Notes under the pieces: generated by a model
What the model saw: the letters and a program-made list of their open reading frames with translations, nothing else
Database searches by the model: none
Told to the model about the DNA's origin: nothing
Assembly (NCBI RefSeq): GCF_024451105.1
Contig: NZ_JANGEY010000001.1
Span: 620,001 to 684,000 of the forward strand
Length of the DNA: 64,000 nucleotides
Direction: 5' to 3'
Source of the DNA: Stutzerimonas stutzeri
Lineage (GTDB): Bacteria; Pseudomonadota; Gammaproteobacteria; Pseudomonadales; Pseudomonadaceae
Made by a program: the position numbers and the translations under genes
Part shown: one piece after another, positions 47,190 to 55,993 of the stretch
Position numbering within the stretch: the first letter of the stretch is position 1
How the letters are laid out: each line of letters opens with the position of its first letter

Positions 47190-47207
47190 TATCAAAACTT
47201 TTTGATA
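47190..47207. promoter_or_regulatory. palindromic operator in the tktA/ArsR-fusion intergenic region
   Basis: TATCAAAA-CT-TTTTGATA is a perfect 8-bp inverted repeat in a 191-base divergent gap, 45 bases before the ArsR-type gene. Its form (ATCAA...TTGAT) is the kind of site bound by ArsR-family repressors, so autoregulation is likely. Confidence 0.6.
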
Positions 47208-47252
47208 CAGGCATTGCGCCACCGCTGCGCGCCGACTAGACTTCGCCGCCTT

Positions 47253-48233
47253 ATGAGCATCCAGCCCGCCTTCCGCCACGACCCGAGCGAGCAACTGGCC
47301 GCCCTGTGCAAGGCCGCCGGCGATCCGCTGCGCCTGAGCGTGCTGCGCGTGCTGGCCAGCGACTCGTTCGGCGTGCTGGAGCTGGCGCAGATCTTCGCCA
47401 TGCGCCAGTCGGGGATCAGCCACCACCTCAAGGTGCTGGCCCAGGCCGGGCTGGTGGCGACCCGTCGCGAGGGCACCGCGATCTTCTACCGGCGCGCCCT
47501 GGCGCACGGCGGCGAAACCGGCGGCGCACTGCACGCGGCGCTGCTCGAGGAAGTCGACGCACTGCAGCTGCCGGAAGCGGTACAGGCGCGCATCGCCGAG
47601 GTGCAGGCGCAGCGCGCCGCCGCGGCGCGCGACTTCTTCGCCCGCACGCTGGAGAAGTTCCGCGCCCAGCAGGACCTGATCGCCGGGCTGCCGCAGTACC
47701 GCGACAGCCTGCTGAGCCTGCTCGACGCCCTGCACTTCGCGCCCGGCGCCAGCGCGCTGGAGGTCGGTCCCGGCGACGGCGCCTTCCTCCCCGAGCTGGC
47801 CCGGCGCTTCGCCCGCGTCGGCGCGCTGGACAGCAGCCCGGCGATGCTCGAGCTGGCCCGCCAGCGTTGCCGGAGCGAGGGACTGGCCAACGTCGAGCTG
47901 AAACTGGCCGATGCGCTGAACGACGATCAGGCGCCGGCCGACTGCGTGGTGCTGAACATGGTGCTGCACCACTTCGCCGACCCGGCCGCGGCGATGCGCC
48001 AGCTGGCACGGCTGGTCCGGCCGGGCGGCAGCCTGCTGCTGACCGAGCTGTGCAGCCACGACCAGGCCTGGGCGCGCGAGGCCTGCGGCGACCTCTGGCT
48101 GGGCTTCGACCAGGACGAGCTGGCGCGCTGGGCCGAACAGGCGGGACTGGAGAGCGGCGAGAGCCTCTATCTGGGCCTGCGCAACGGTTTCCAGATCCAG
48201 GTGCGGCACTTCGCCCGCCCGGATCGCGAATGA
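47253..48233 (+). CDS. ArsR-type regulator fused to a SAM-dependent methyltransferase
   Basis: A 326-residue fusion. Residues 10-90 are an ArsR winged helix (LCKAAGDPLRLSVLRVLA, QIFAMRQSGISHHLKVLAQAGLVATRREGTAIFYRR, in pieces). Residues 150-310 are a class I methyltransferase (ALEVGPGDGAFLPELARRF, LKLADALND, VVLNMVLHHFADP, LARLVRPGGSLLLTELC). The gene lies 62 bases before metK, as PA0547 does in P. aeruginosa. The methyltransferase-like half may sense SAM or S-adenosylhomocysteine rather than catalyse; this is inference. There is no evident Shine-Dalgarno sequence before the ATG. Confidence 0.88.
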   Translation: MSIQPAFRHDPSEQLAALCKAAGDPLRLSVLRVLASDSFGVLELAQIFAMRQSGISHHLKVLAQAGLVATRREGTAIFYRRALAHGGETGGALHAALLEEVDALQLPEAVQARIAEVQAQRAAAARDFFARTLEKFRAQQDLIAGLPQYRDSLLSLLDALHFAPGASALEVGPGDGAFLPELARRFARVGALDSSPAMLELARQRCRSEGLANVELKLADALNDDQAPADCVVLNMVLHHFADPAAAMRQLARLVRPGGSLLLTELCSHDQAWAREACGDLWLGFDQDELARWAEQAGLESGESLYLGLRNGFQIQVRHFARPDRE

Positions 48234-48295
48234 ACACTGCAGTACGACACGGCCGCGAGGCCGACTCACCCACCGGTAATAACAGGAACCGATAG

Positions 48296-49486
48296 ATGAG
48301 CGAATATTCCATTTTCACCTCCGAGTCCGTGTCCGAAGGCCATCCGGACAAGATCGCCGACCAGATCTCCGATGCGGTGCTCGACGCCATCATCGCCGAG
48401 GACAAGCACGCCCGCGTGGCCTGCGAGACCCTGGTGAAGACCGGCGTGGCCATCGTCGCCGGCGAGATCACCACCAGCGCCTGGATCGACCTCGAGCAGA
48501 TCGTCCGCGACGTGATCTGCGACATCGGCTACACCAGCTCCGACGTCGGCTTCGACGGCGCCACCTGCGGCGTGCTGAACGTCATCGGCAAGCAGTCGGT
48601 GGACATCAACCAGGGCGTCGACCGCGCCAAGCCGGAAGACCAGGGCGCCGGCGACCAGGGCCTGATGTTCGGCTACGCCAGCAACGAGACCGACGTGCTG
48701 ATGCCGGCGCCGATCGTGCTGTCGCACCGCCTGGTCGAGCGCCAGGCCGAGGCGCGCAAGAGCGGCCTGCTGCCGTGGCTGCGCCCGGACGCCAAGAGCC
48801 AGGTCACCTGCCGCTACGAGAACGGCAAGGTGGTCGGCATCGACGCGGTGGTGCTGTCCACCCAGCACAACCCGGAGATCGGCCAGAGCGACCTGCAGGA
48901 AGCGGTGATGGAGCTGATCGTCAAGCACACCCTGCCGGCCGAACTGCTGCACAAGAACACCCAGTACCACATCAACCCGACCGGCAAGTTCGTCATCGGC
49001 GGCCCGGTGGGCGACTGCGGCCTGACCGGGCGCAAGATCATCGTCGACTCCTACGGCGGCATGGCCCGCCACGGCGGCGGCGCCTTCTCCGGCAAGGACC
49101 CGTCCAAGGTCGACCGCTCGGCCGCCTACGCCGGCCGCTACGTGGCCAAGAACATCGTCGCCGCCGGCCTCGCCGAGCGCTGCGAGATCCAGGTCTCCTA
49201 CGCCATCGGCGTGGCCCAGCCGACCTCCATCTCGATCAACACCTTCGGCACCAACAAGGTCAGCGAGGAGACCATCGTCAAGCTGGTCCGCGAGGTCTTC
49301 GACCTGCGTCCGTACGCGATCACCAAGATGCTCGACCTGCTGCACCCGATGTACCGCCCGACCGCGGCCTACGGCCACTTCGGCCGCACCCCGGTGGAGA
49401 TGACCGTCGGCGACGACACCTTCACCGCCTTCACCTGGGAGAAGACCGACAAGGCCGAGGCGCTGCGCGCCGCCGCCGGTCTGTAA
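48296..49486 (+). CDS. metK: S-adenosylmethionine synthetase
   Basis: A 396-residue enzyme making SAM from methionine and ATP. It begins [30 protein letters not shown] (ATP-site histidine in GHPDK). Further landmarks are [40 protein letters not shown] and [16 protein letters not shown] (P-loop). Length matches the family. AACAGGAA precedes the ATG by about nine bases. A strong terminator follows. No SAM riboswitch was seen in the 62-base leader. Confidence 0.98.
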   Translation: MSEYSIFTSESVSEGHPDKIADQISDAVLDAIIAEDKHARVACETLVKTGVAIVAGEITTSAWIDLEQIVRDVICDIGYTSSDVGFDGATCGVLNVIGKQSVDINQGVDRAKPEDQGAGDQGLMFGYASNETDVLMPAPIVLSHRLVERQAEARKSGLLPWLRPDAKSQVTCRYENGKVVGIDAVVLSTQHNPEIGQSDLQEAVMELIVKHTLPAELLHKNTQYHINPTGKFVIGGPVGDCGLTGRKIIVDSYGGMARHGGGAFSGKDPSKVDRSAAYAGRYVAKNIVAAGLAERCEIQVSYAIGVAQPTSISINTFGTNKVSEETIVKLVREVFDLRPYAITKMLDLLHPMYRPTAAYGHFGRTPVEMTVGDDTFTAFTWEKTDKAEALRAAAGL

Positions 49487-49503
49487 TCGCCCCCGTGGTA
49501 GCG

Positions 49504-49538
49504 AAAGCCCCGCCGGCAGCCGCCGCGCGGGGCTTTTT
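49504..49538 (+). terminator. rho-independent terminator of metK
   Basis: AAAGCCCCGC pairs with GCGGGGCTTT and continues into a T5 run; it starts 18 bases after the metK stop codon. Confidence 0.92.
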
Positions 49539-49644
49539 GCTGGGCGCACGCCCCCTGCAATGTTGCGCCCCATCCGGCACGGCGGGATCATTGACGCAGC
49601 GCGCTCCTGGCGCGTTCTCGTTACCGAACCAGGACACCCCGGAC

Positions 49645-50097
49645 ATGAATCCCGACTGTCGCTATCTGGAAGACCTGCTCCACCACGACATCCCGCTGAC
49701 CCGCGCCATGCAGCTGCGCGTCGCCGGCTGGGACAATCACCAGCTGCGCCTGGCCATGCCGCTGGCGCCCAACGTCAACCACACCGGCAGCATGTTCGGC
49801 GGCAGCCTGTACAGCCTCAGCGTGCTGGCCGGCTGGGGCTGGCTGACCCTGCGCCTGCGCGAGGCCGGCATCGACGACGGCCACATCGTGATCAAGGGCG
49901 GGCAGATCGACTACCCGCTGCCGGTGGTCGAGGACGCCGTGGCGATCTGCGCCGCGCCAGGCGAGGAGGAGTGGAAGAAGTTCGAGACGATGTACCGCCG
50001 CCGCGGCCGCGCGCGCCTGTACCTGGACATCCGCATCCCCGCGCCGAGCGGCGAGACCGCGGTGCACCTGCATGGCGAGTACGTGCTGCACAAGTGA
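49645..50097 (+). CDS. YiiD-C-type hotdog thioesterase
   Basis: A 150-residue hotdog-fold protein of the putative thioesterase family seen at the C-terminus of YiiD. The key helix is NVNHTGSMFGGSLYSLSVLAGWGWLTLRLRE, read in two parts (residues 46-76), with the Asn-His-Thr-Gly-Ser-Met-Phe-Gly core typical of the family, followed by GHIVIKGGQIDYPLPVV. The substrate is unknown. It starts 107 bases after the metK terminator and stands alone. Confidence 0.85.
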   Translation: MNPDCRYLEDLLHHDIPLTRAMQLRVAGWDNHQLRLAMPLAPNVNHTGSMFGGSLYSLSVLAGWGWLTLRLREAGIDDGHIVIKGGQIDYPLPVVEDAVAICAAPGEEEWKKFETMYRRRGRARLYLDIRIPAPSGETAVHLHGEYVLHK

Positions 50098-50244
50098 GTG
50101 CAGCATGCAGGGTGGAGGCCACCCCGTAGCAAACCCGCGCAGCGGTTTTCTGCCAGGCCCTGCAGCGAGGCTCGAACGGTGGCCCGCCGTGGTTTGACCG
50201 GCGGGTAATCGCTGCGCCAGTTACCCAGCCTGCCTGCCGCGCCC

Positions 50245-51075
50245 TCAGTCCAGCGCCAGCGCCAGCTGCAGCAGCTCCTCGCGCCACTCGGCGGCCTGCG
50301 GCAGGGCGAGGAAGTGCGGATTGAGGAAGTCCGCGCGCGGCGGATAGGCCAGCGGCCGGCCGCGCAGGTCGAGCACCTCGCCGCCGGCGCCTTCCAGCAC
50401 CCCCTGCGCCGCCGCGGTGTCCCACTGCGAGGTGGGCGCCAGGCGCGGATAGCAGTCGGCGCTGCCCTCGGCGAGCAGGCAGAACTTCAGCGAGCTGCCG
50501 ACGCTGGCCAGCGCCAGGTCGCCGAAGCGCGCGGCCAGACCATTGAGCAGACGCTCCTGGGCCGGACTGGAGTGGCGGCGGCTGGCGACCACGGTGAAGG
50601 CCTCCGGCGGGGCGATGCGCACGCCGATCGGCTGCTCGCCGGCGTTGTCGAGACGCCAGGCGCCGAGCCCCGCGCCACCGTAGTAGCACAGCCCGCGCGC
50701 CGGCACGCCGACCACCCCGAAGATCACCCGGCCACCCTCGACCAGCGCCACGTTGACGGTGAACTCCGGGCTTCCGGCGATGAACTCCTTGGTGCCGTCC
50801 AGCGGATCGACCAGCCACCAGCGCGACCAGTGCCGGCGCACCGCATGATCGATCGCGCAGTCCTCCTCGGACAGCAGCGGAATCTGCGGCGCCAGCGCCG
50901 CCAGCCCTTCGGCCAGCAGGCGGTGGGCGGCCAGGTCGGCGGCGGTCACCGGCGAGGCGTCGGCCTTCAGCTCGATGGCCAGCTCGCTGCGCCAGAACGG
51001 CAGGGTCGCCGCGCCGGCGCGGCGCACCAGCTCGACCACCTGCGCCAGCAGCGGATACCCCGGGGCCGGGCTCAT
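50245..51075 (-). CDS. cysQ: 3'(2'),5'-bisphosphate nucleotidase CysQ
   Basis: A 276-residue magnesium phosphatase that hydrolyses 3'-phosphoadenosine 5'-phosphate, a by-product of sulfate assimilation. Inositol-monophosphatase-fold motifs are LLSEED, WWLVDPLDGTKEFIAGSPEFTVNVAL (in parts) and TSQWDTAAAQGVLEGAGG. Start at 51075 overlaps the nudE stop as ATGA, so the two are translationally coupled. The same cysQ-nudE pairing is common in gamma-proteobacteria. Confidence 0.94.
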   Translation of the reverse strand: MSPAPGYPLLAQVVELVRRAGAATLPFWRSELAIELKADASPVTAADLAAHRLLAEGLAALAPQIPLLSEEDCAIDHAVRRHWSRWWLVDPLDGTKEFIAGSPEFTVNVALVEGGRVIFGVVGVPARGLCYYGGAGLGAWRLDNAGEQPIGVRIAPPEAFTVVASRRHSSPAQERLLNGLAARFGDLALASVGSSLKFCLLAEGSADCYPRLAPTSQWDTAAAQGVLEGAGGEVLDLRGRPLAYPPRADFLNPHFLALPQAAEWREELLQLALALD

Positions 51076-51638
51076 GGCCGATACTCGCCGCGCTGGGTCA
51101 GCAGATCGCGCACCAGGTACAGCGCGGCCAGCGCGCGACCCTCGCTGAAGTGCTCGGAAACCGCCAGGCGCGAGATGTCGCGCAGATTGAGCCGCGAGAC
51201 GCGGATCTCCTCCGGTTCGTCGCCGGGCAGCCGCTCGGGATAGAGGTCGCGGGCCAGCACCACCTGGATGCACTGGCTCATGTAGCCCGGCGACAGCGAC
51301 AGCCCGGTGATGTGCTCGAGCTGGCGGGCGCCGAAGCCGGCCTCTTCCTTCAGCTCGCGATTGGCCGCCGCCAGCACGTCCTCGCCCGGCTCGATCAGCC
51401 CCTTGGGCAACGACAGCTCGTAGGCGTCGGTGCCGGCGCAGTACTCCTCGATCAGCAGCACGTTCTCGCTATCCTCCAGCGCCACCACCATCACCGCGCC
51501 GTAACCCAGGCCGCGACTGAGCAGCCGCTCGTAGGTGCGCTCGACGCCGTTGGCGAAGCGCAGCTGCAGCTCCTCGACGGTGAACAGGCGGCTCTTGGCC
51601 ACGATGGCGCGGGCTAGGACATCGGGTTTCTGGCGCAT
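51072..51638 (-). CDS. nudE: ADP compounds hydrolase NudE
   Basis: A 188-residue Nudix hydrolase acting on ADP-ribose, NADH and AP3A-type compounds. The Nudix box is GLIEPGEDVLAAANRELKEE followed by AGFG. The N-terminal QLRFANGVERTYERLLSRGLGYGAVMVVAL and C-terminal SRLAVSEHFSEGRALAALYLVRD fit NudE (each part of a longer match). The ATG at 51638 is preceded by GGAG about nine bases earlier (TCCAAGGAGTCCAGCTT). It is the first gene of the nudE-cysQ pair. Confidence 0.93.
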   Translation of the reverse strand: MRQKPDVLARAIVAKSRLFTVEELQLRFANGVERTYERLLSRGLGYGAVMVVALEDSENVLLIEEYCAGTDAYELSLPKGLIEPGEDVLAAANRELKEEAGFGARQLEHITGLSLSPGYMSQCIQVVLARDLYPERLPGDEPEEIRVSRLNLRDISRLAVSEHFSEGRALAALYLVRDLLTQRGEYRP

Positions 51639-51734
51639 AAGCTGGACTCCTTGGCGAGCCGACACGTTACCATAACGCACCCTTTTTCGACTCCCGGCAG
51701 ACCGTCGCGCTGCCCCCTGCCCGAGCCGCCCGCC

Positions 51735-52418
51735 ATGCCCCAGCTGCCCTGGAACCGGATCGACACCGTCCTGCTCGACATGGACGGCACCCTGCTCGAC
51801 CTGCACTTCGACAACCAGTTCTGGCTGCGTCACCTGCCGCAGCGCTACGCCGACAAGCACGCCATTTCCCTCGACGCCGCGCTGGCCGAGCTGCTGCCGC
51901 TGTTCCAGCGCCATGCCGGCCAGCTGAGCTGGTACTGCCTGGACTTCTGGAGCCGCGAACTGGACCTGCCGGTGCGCGCCCTCAAGGAGGAGATCGCCCA
52001 CCTGATCGCCCTGCGTCCGGACGCCGACCGCTTCCTCGCCGCCCTGCGCGGCGCCGGCAAGCGCGTGGCGCTGATCACCAACGCGCACCGCGACTCGCTG
52101 TCGCTGAAGCTCGAGCGGGTCGAGCTGGCGCCGTTCTTCGACCGCCTGATCAGCTCCCACGACTACGGCTTCCCCAAGGAGGACCAGCAGTTCTGGTTCG
52201 CCCTGCAGCAGGACTTCGGCTTCGAGCCGGCGCGCAGCCTGTTCATCGACGACAGCCTGCCGATCCTGCGCAGCGCCCGCGACTACGGCATCGCCCACCT
52301 GCTCGGCATCCGCCAGCCGGACAGCCGCGGCGAGCCGAAGGACACCGAGGAGTTCGCCGCGGTGGACAGCTACCTGTCCCTCTGCGCGGGACTGGACGGC
52401 GGCGAACCAGTGCGCTGA
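51735..52418 (+). CDS. yrfG: GMP/IMP nucleotidase YrfG (HAD superfamily)
   Basis: A 227-residue HAD phosphatase dephosphorylating purine monophosphates. Motif I is VLLDMDGTLLDLHFDNQFW (nucleophile D in DMDGT), motif II ITNAHRDS, motif III Lys in GFPKEDQQFW, and motif IV FIDDSLPILRSARDYG. It is divergent from nudE, with the starts 97 bases apart, matching the E. coli yrfG-nudE neighbourhood. Confidence 0.92.
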   Translation: MPQLPWNRIDTVLLDMDGTLLDLHFDNQFWLRHLPQRYADKHAISLDAALAELLPLFQRHAGQLSWYCLDFWSRELDLPVRALKEEIAHLIALRPDADRFLAALRGAGKRVALITNAHRDSLSLKLERVELAPFFDRLISSHDYGFPKEDQQFWFALQQDFGFEPARSLFIDDSLPILRSARDYGIAHLLGIRQPDSRGEPKDTEEFAAVDSYLSLCAGLDGGEPVR

Positions 52419-52565
52419 GACCCGGGCATATCCGGCAAAGTTCCGGAAAAAACCGGCCAACGCGCAGAATTTCGCATTTTGCTGCCGCCCATCGGAACAG
52501 CCCTTGCCAAAGCCTGCGGGCCTGCGCAGGATCGTCGCCGTCATCCCCAACGAGTGATAGCTGCG

Positions 52566-53012
52566 ATGAAATACGCTCCCCTGTTCCTGTTGTCCCTGAC
52601 CCTGGCCGGCGGCTCCGCCTGGGCCGACGGCGACTTGCGCACCGGCGTCGGCGGCGCGCTCGGCGGGGTGGTGGGCTCGGTGGTCGGCCAGTCGATCGGC
52701 GGCAGCACCGGCGCCACCATCGGCGCCGGCCTCGGCGGTGCGGCCGGCAGCGCGGCCACCGCCAACCGCGGCAGCAAGACCGAAGCCGCCATCGGCGGCG
52801 GCCTCGGCGCCGCCGGCGGCAACGTGGTCGGCACCACCCTCGGCGGCAGCACCGGCGGCATGATCGGTGCAGGCCTCGGCGGTGCCGTGGGCGGCGCGCT
52901 GGGCAACAACATCGGCGACCGCAACGACCGCTACGACGGCCGCCGTGGCTACCGCGAAGTCCACCACCACCACTACCACGGCAAGAAGCACAAGCATCGC
53001 TACCGCGATTGA
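52566..53012 (+). CDS. exported glycine-zipper protein with His-rich tail
   Basis: A 148-residue protein. Residues 1-20 are a signal peptide (MKYAPLFLLSLTLAGGSAWA). Residues 25-118 are two long runs of Gly/Ala/Ser in zipper repeats (GALGGVVGSVVGQSIGGSTG, GGMIGAGLGGAVGGALGNNIG), as in outer-membrane-associated glycine-zipper proteins. The tail EVHHHHYHGKKHKHRYRD has seven histidines in 18 residues, suggesting metal or polyanion binding. Function is unknown. It is preceded by a low-GC patch that may hold its promoter. Confidence 0.85.
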   Translation: MKYAPLFLLSLTLAGGSAWADGDLRTGVGGALGGVVGSVVGQSIGGSTGATIGAGLGGAAGSAATANRGSKTEAAIGGGLGAAGGNVVGTTLGGSTGGMIGAGLGGAVGGALGNNIGDRNDRYDGRRGYREVHHHHYHGKKHKHRYRD

Positions 53013-53339
53013 GCGAGCCGGGGCCGGCTCCACCGCCGGCCCCGCTCGACCGTTCATCCCCGCCTTTCGACCGTTCGACCGCCTGAAACGACCTTCCGTC
53101 ACCCCGCCTCCACTGTGACCTGCCTCGCGAAGCGGCTTCGCGCCTGCGGCAAAACGGTACTGGCTCGCACAAATTCGCCCCCGCAAACTTAAACCCTGCG
53201 TCCGGCTGGGATACCATGCCGGCCATCCGACCGTTCATCGGCTGCGCCATACCGCCCGTCGGCATCTTTCAGCCGAATGGCCAACGCCTGCCAAACGGCT
53301 CGGACTCGCTTCGCCAGAAGACCAGGGAGTGGTAGTGCA
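53013..53339 (+). promoter_or_regulatory. leader region of the pilin cluster with AlgR-like boxes
   Basis: This 327-base gap has a hairpin (53018-53044, GGGGCCGGC/GCCGGCCCC) that ends the glycine-zipper gene. Three 9-mers lie within one base of the AlgR consensus CCGTTCGTC: CCGTTCATC at 53050-53058, CCGTTCGAC at 53071-53079 and CCGTTCATC at 53231-53239. In P. aeruginosa, AlgR activates the fimU-pilVWXY1Y2E operon. No other gene is seen here. Confidence 0.5.
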
Positions 53340-53834
53340 GTGCCGCGAAAGATTTCGCCATCCAGGGGGTTCACCCTGATCGAGCTGATGGTCACCCTCG
53401 GGGTGCTGGCCATCCTGCTCGCGCTCGCAGTTCCCGCCTTCAACGACATGATCCGCCGCCAGCGCATGCACTCGGCCAGCACGGAGTGGCTGAGCCTGGC
53501 CGCCCAGGCGCGCAGCGAAGCCATCCGCCGCGGCCACCCGATCCGCATCGTCGCGGCCGGCAGCGGCTTCCGCATGCTCGACGCCAGCACCGGCGAGGTG
53601 CTGCGCGAGTGGCAGCAGCGCAGCGTAGAGACCGAGCTGAAGAACTTCGCCGGCCTGCTGTTCCTCCCGCCGCTGGGCATCCTCAACGTCGCCCAGGCCT
53701 GCGTGCAGCTCAAGCACCGCGGCGTCGACGGCCACCAGCGCTTCGTCTATCTCGGCCGCTCCGGCATGAACCTGGTGTTCGCGCCGGAACGTGGTGCCGT
53801 GCCGGAAAAGGTGACCAACACATGTACCTCCTGA
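53340..53834 (+). CDS. fimT: type IV minor pilin FimT/GspH-like
   Basis: A 164-residue pseudopilin. The prepilin cleavage and methylation site is SRG-FTLIELMVTLGVLAILLALAVPAFN (in parts, residues 8-35), followed by a GspH/FimT beta domain (LSLAAQARSEAIRRGHPIRI). The GTG at 53340 is preferred because GGGAG lies ten bases upstream and the leader peptide then has the short basic form usual for class IVa prepilins. It is the first gene of the minor-pilin operon and overlaps pilV by 13 bases. It may correspond to fimT or fimU; the name is uncertain. Confidence 0.85.
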   Translation: MPRKISPSRGFTLIELMVTLGVLAILLALAVPAFNDMIRRQRMHSASTEWLSLAAQARSEAIRRGHPIRIVAAGSGFRMLDASTGEVLREWQQRSVETELKNFAGLLFLPPLGILNVAQACVQLKHRGVDGHQRFVYLGRSGMNLVFAPERGAVPEKVTNTCTS

Positions 53835-54235
53835 CCGCTCCCGCCCGCCGCCAGCATGGCGTCACCCTGATCGAGGCGCTGATCACCCTGCTGGTGCTTT
53901 CGGTCGGCCTGCTCGGCATGGCGGCCCTGCAGGCGCGCTCCCTGCAGTTCAACCAGGACGCCCATCTGCGCAGCCAGGCCAACGTCCTGCTCTACGACAT
54001 GGCCGAACGCTGCCGCGCGCTGCCCGGCCTCGGCGCGGACTTCGACGGCGAGCACGAGCTGTGGCAGGCCCAGGTGAGCGAGGAGTTGCCCGACGGCCAG
54101 GGCAGCGCCGACTGCGCGGCAGGTGTCTGCACGCTGCAGGTCAGCTGGGCGGGCCGCCGCTTCCTCGACGACCGCGAGGCCGCCGACGACTCCCGCGAAA
54201 CCCTGCAACTGACCGTCAAGGTAGGAGTCCTGTGA
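53822..54235 (+). CDS. pilV: type IV pilus minor pilin PilV
   Basis: A 137-residue minor pilin. The prepilin motif is HGVTLIEALITLLVLSVGLLGMAALQ (in parts, residues 12-37), with the PilV-characteristic LLGMAALQARSLQFNQDAHLRSQANVLLYDMAER. It starts inside fimT and its stop overlaps the pilW start (TGATG), so the three are translationally coupled. In the pilus it belongs to the minor-pilin priming complex with PilW, PilX and PilY1. Confidence 0.92.
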   Translation: MYLLTAPARRQHGVTLIEALITLLVLSVGLLGMAALQARSLQFNQDAHLRSQANVLLYDMAERCRALPGLGADFDGEHELWQAQVSEELPDGQGSADCAAGVCTLQVSWAGRRFLDDREAADDSRETLQLTVKVGVL

Positions 54236-55431
54236 TGGCCGTCCGTCGCCCCCAACACGGCCTGTCGCTGGTCGAACTGCTGATCGCCCTGGCCATCGGC
54301 CTGTTCCTGATGCTCGGCGCCACCCAGATCTTCCTCGCCAGCCAGCGCAGCCAGCTGCTCAACGAGGAGCTGGCGCGGCGCCAGGAACGCATCCGCTTCG
54401 TCAAGGAGTGGCTCGGCCACGACCTGCGCCAGCTCGGCTACCTGGGCTGCGGCACCCGCAACAAGCGCTTCGTCGATGCCGGCGGCGGCGCCGACCTCGG
54501 CTTCAGCTTCATCAACATGACCGACCTCGTCGATCCCGGCGCGCGGGTGCTCGGCGTCAGCGGTCTCGACGGCGACCACCTGCCCTCCAGCCTGGGCAAC
54601 GACCTGTCCGGCGCCGACCGCTGGCAGCCGGCCGACGCCCCGGACGGCTATCCGGGCTCCGACATCCTCACCCTGAGCAGCGTGCAGGGCGGCCTGCGCA
54701 TCCTCGACGCCGACATCACCGGCAACGCCAACCTGCGCGTGGTCGCCGCCGACAGCACCCGCCGCTGCAGCAGCAACGGCAACGGCAACGGCAACAACTC
54801 CGGCGTCGCGCCGAGCGGCCTGTGCGCCGGCGACCTGCTGATCGCCGCCGACTGCGACCAGGCGGTGCTGTTCGTCGGCACCAACATCACCACCGTCAAC
54901 GGCTGCGGTGCCGGCGTCGCCTCCTGCACCCAGGTCGTCCATTCGCGCGCCAACACCGGCGGCACCGGCAATACCGCCAGCGTCTGGCACAAGCAGGTCG
55001 AGCGCTTCGGCGCCGGCGCCGAACTGATCCGGGTCGGCGGCGTGGCCTACTTCGTCGGGCTCTCCGAACTCAACGGCGAGCCGGCGCTGATGCGCTGCGA
55101 ACTGCCGTGCACCGGCCGTGCCCAGTGGGAGGAACTGGTCCCCGGAGTGGAGAACCTGCAGGTCTGGTACCGCGTCGGCGCCGCCAGCGAGTTCCTGCGA
55201 GCCGACCAGATCGGCAACGCCGGCGACTGGCAGCGCGTCACCGCCCTGCGCATCCGCGGCGTCCTGCGCAGCGAGCGCCCCTCCGCGGAGACCGTGCGCC
55301 TCGCCTTCAACGGCGATGGCTGCGCCTCGCCGATGGCCGGCAGCAGCCCCGGCGACCTGCTGGAGTTCGCCGACGGCCGTGCCCGCCACGACTTCTGCTT
55401 CACCGTGGCGCTGCGCAATCGCCTGAACTGA
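54235..55431 (+). CDS. pilW: type IV pilus minor pilin PilW
   Basis: A 398-residue minor pilin with the leader site QHGLSLVELLIALAIGLFLM (residues 7-26) and a large periplasmic domain. It carries Cys pairs (YLGCGTRN, NGCGAGVASC, RCELPC, DGCASP) and a low-complexity SSNGNGNGNNSG loop. The C-terminal DLLEFADGRARHDFCFTVALRNRLN ends as in PilW. It joins PilV, PilX and PilE under the pilus tip. Confidence 0.92.
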   Translation: MAVRRPQHGLSLVELLIALAIGLFLMLGATQIFLASQRSQLLNEELARRQERIRFVKEWLGHDLRQLGYLGCGTRNKRFVDAGGGADLGFSFINMTDLVDPGARVLGVSGLDGDHLPSSLGNDLSGADRWQPADAPDGYPGSDILTLSSVQGGLRILDADITGNANLRVVAADSTRRCSSNGNGNGNNSGVAPSGLCAGDLLIAADCDQAVLFVGTNITTVNGCGAGVASCTQVVHSRANTGGTGNTASVWHKQVERFGAGAELIRVGGVAYFVGLSELNGEPALMRCELPCTGRAQWEELVPGVENLQVWYRVGAASEFLRADQIGNAGDWQRVTALRIRGVLRSERPSAETVRLAFNGDGCASPMAGSSPGDLLEFADGRARHDFCFTVALRNRLN

Positions 55432-55441
55432 GGATCCCCAC

Positions 55442-55981
55442 ATGCGACAACGACAATCCGGCGCCGCCCTGCTGGTGGCCCTGGTCCTGCTGCTGGTCCT
55501 GACCCTGATCGGCGTCTCGGGAATGACCTCGGTCGGCCTGCAGGAGCGCATGGCCGGCAGCCTGAGCGAACGCGCCGGCTATTTCGAAGCAGCCGAAGCC
55601 GGCCTGCGGCATGCCGAGCGCTACCTGAGCAGCGCCGTCGTCCCGGCCTTCGACAACAGCGCCGGCAGGTACCGCTTCGAGCGCAGCGACTGCCGCTTCG
55701 ACCGCAGCGGCGATGCCGCCAGCTTCTACGCCGGCTGCTCCAGCGTGCGCTTTTCCGCCGCCGGCTTCACCCGCCGCACCGGCGAGAGCGACGACAGCAT
55801 CGACGTGCGCTACCTGATCGAACACCTCGAGGGTGCTGGGGTGACCCGCGACAAGGGCCTGGAGCTGGGCGAGCTGGAGGAACTGCAGCTGTACCGGATC
55901 ACCGTGCTGGCCGCACCGCGGATCGGCGGCGAAGCCGTCGCCGATCCGCTGATCGTCCTGCAAAGCACCTACCTGCGCTGA
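55442..55981 (+). CDS. pilX: type IV pilus minor pilin PilX
   Basis: A 179-residue protein with the PilX-type N-terminus MRQRQSGAALLVALVLLLVLTLIGVSGM (in parts). The leader cleavage site is QSG-AALLVAL, lacking the usual Glu5 of major pilins, as in known PilX proteins; MTSVGLQERMAGSLSERAGYFEAAEAGLRHAERYL follows. It starts ten bases after pilW and ends twelve before pilY1. Confidence 0.93.
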   Translation: MRQRQSGAALLVALVLLLVLTLIGVSGMTSVGLQERMAGSLSERAGYFEAAEAGLRHAERYLSSAVVPAFDNSAGRYRFERSDCRFDRSGDAASFYAGCSSVRFSAAGFTRRTGESDDSIDVRYLIEHLEGAGVTRDKGLELGELEELQLYRITVLAAPRIGGEAVADPLIVLQSTYLR

Positions 55982-55993
55982 AGGAGAAGAGCA

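Noticed and set aside
50098-50244. A tRNA-like segment or gene remnant after the thioesterase
   Set aside because: A short GGCTCGAACGG piece resembles a T-arm, but no acceptor or anticodon stem can be folded around it.
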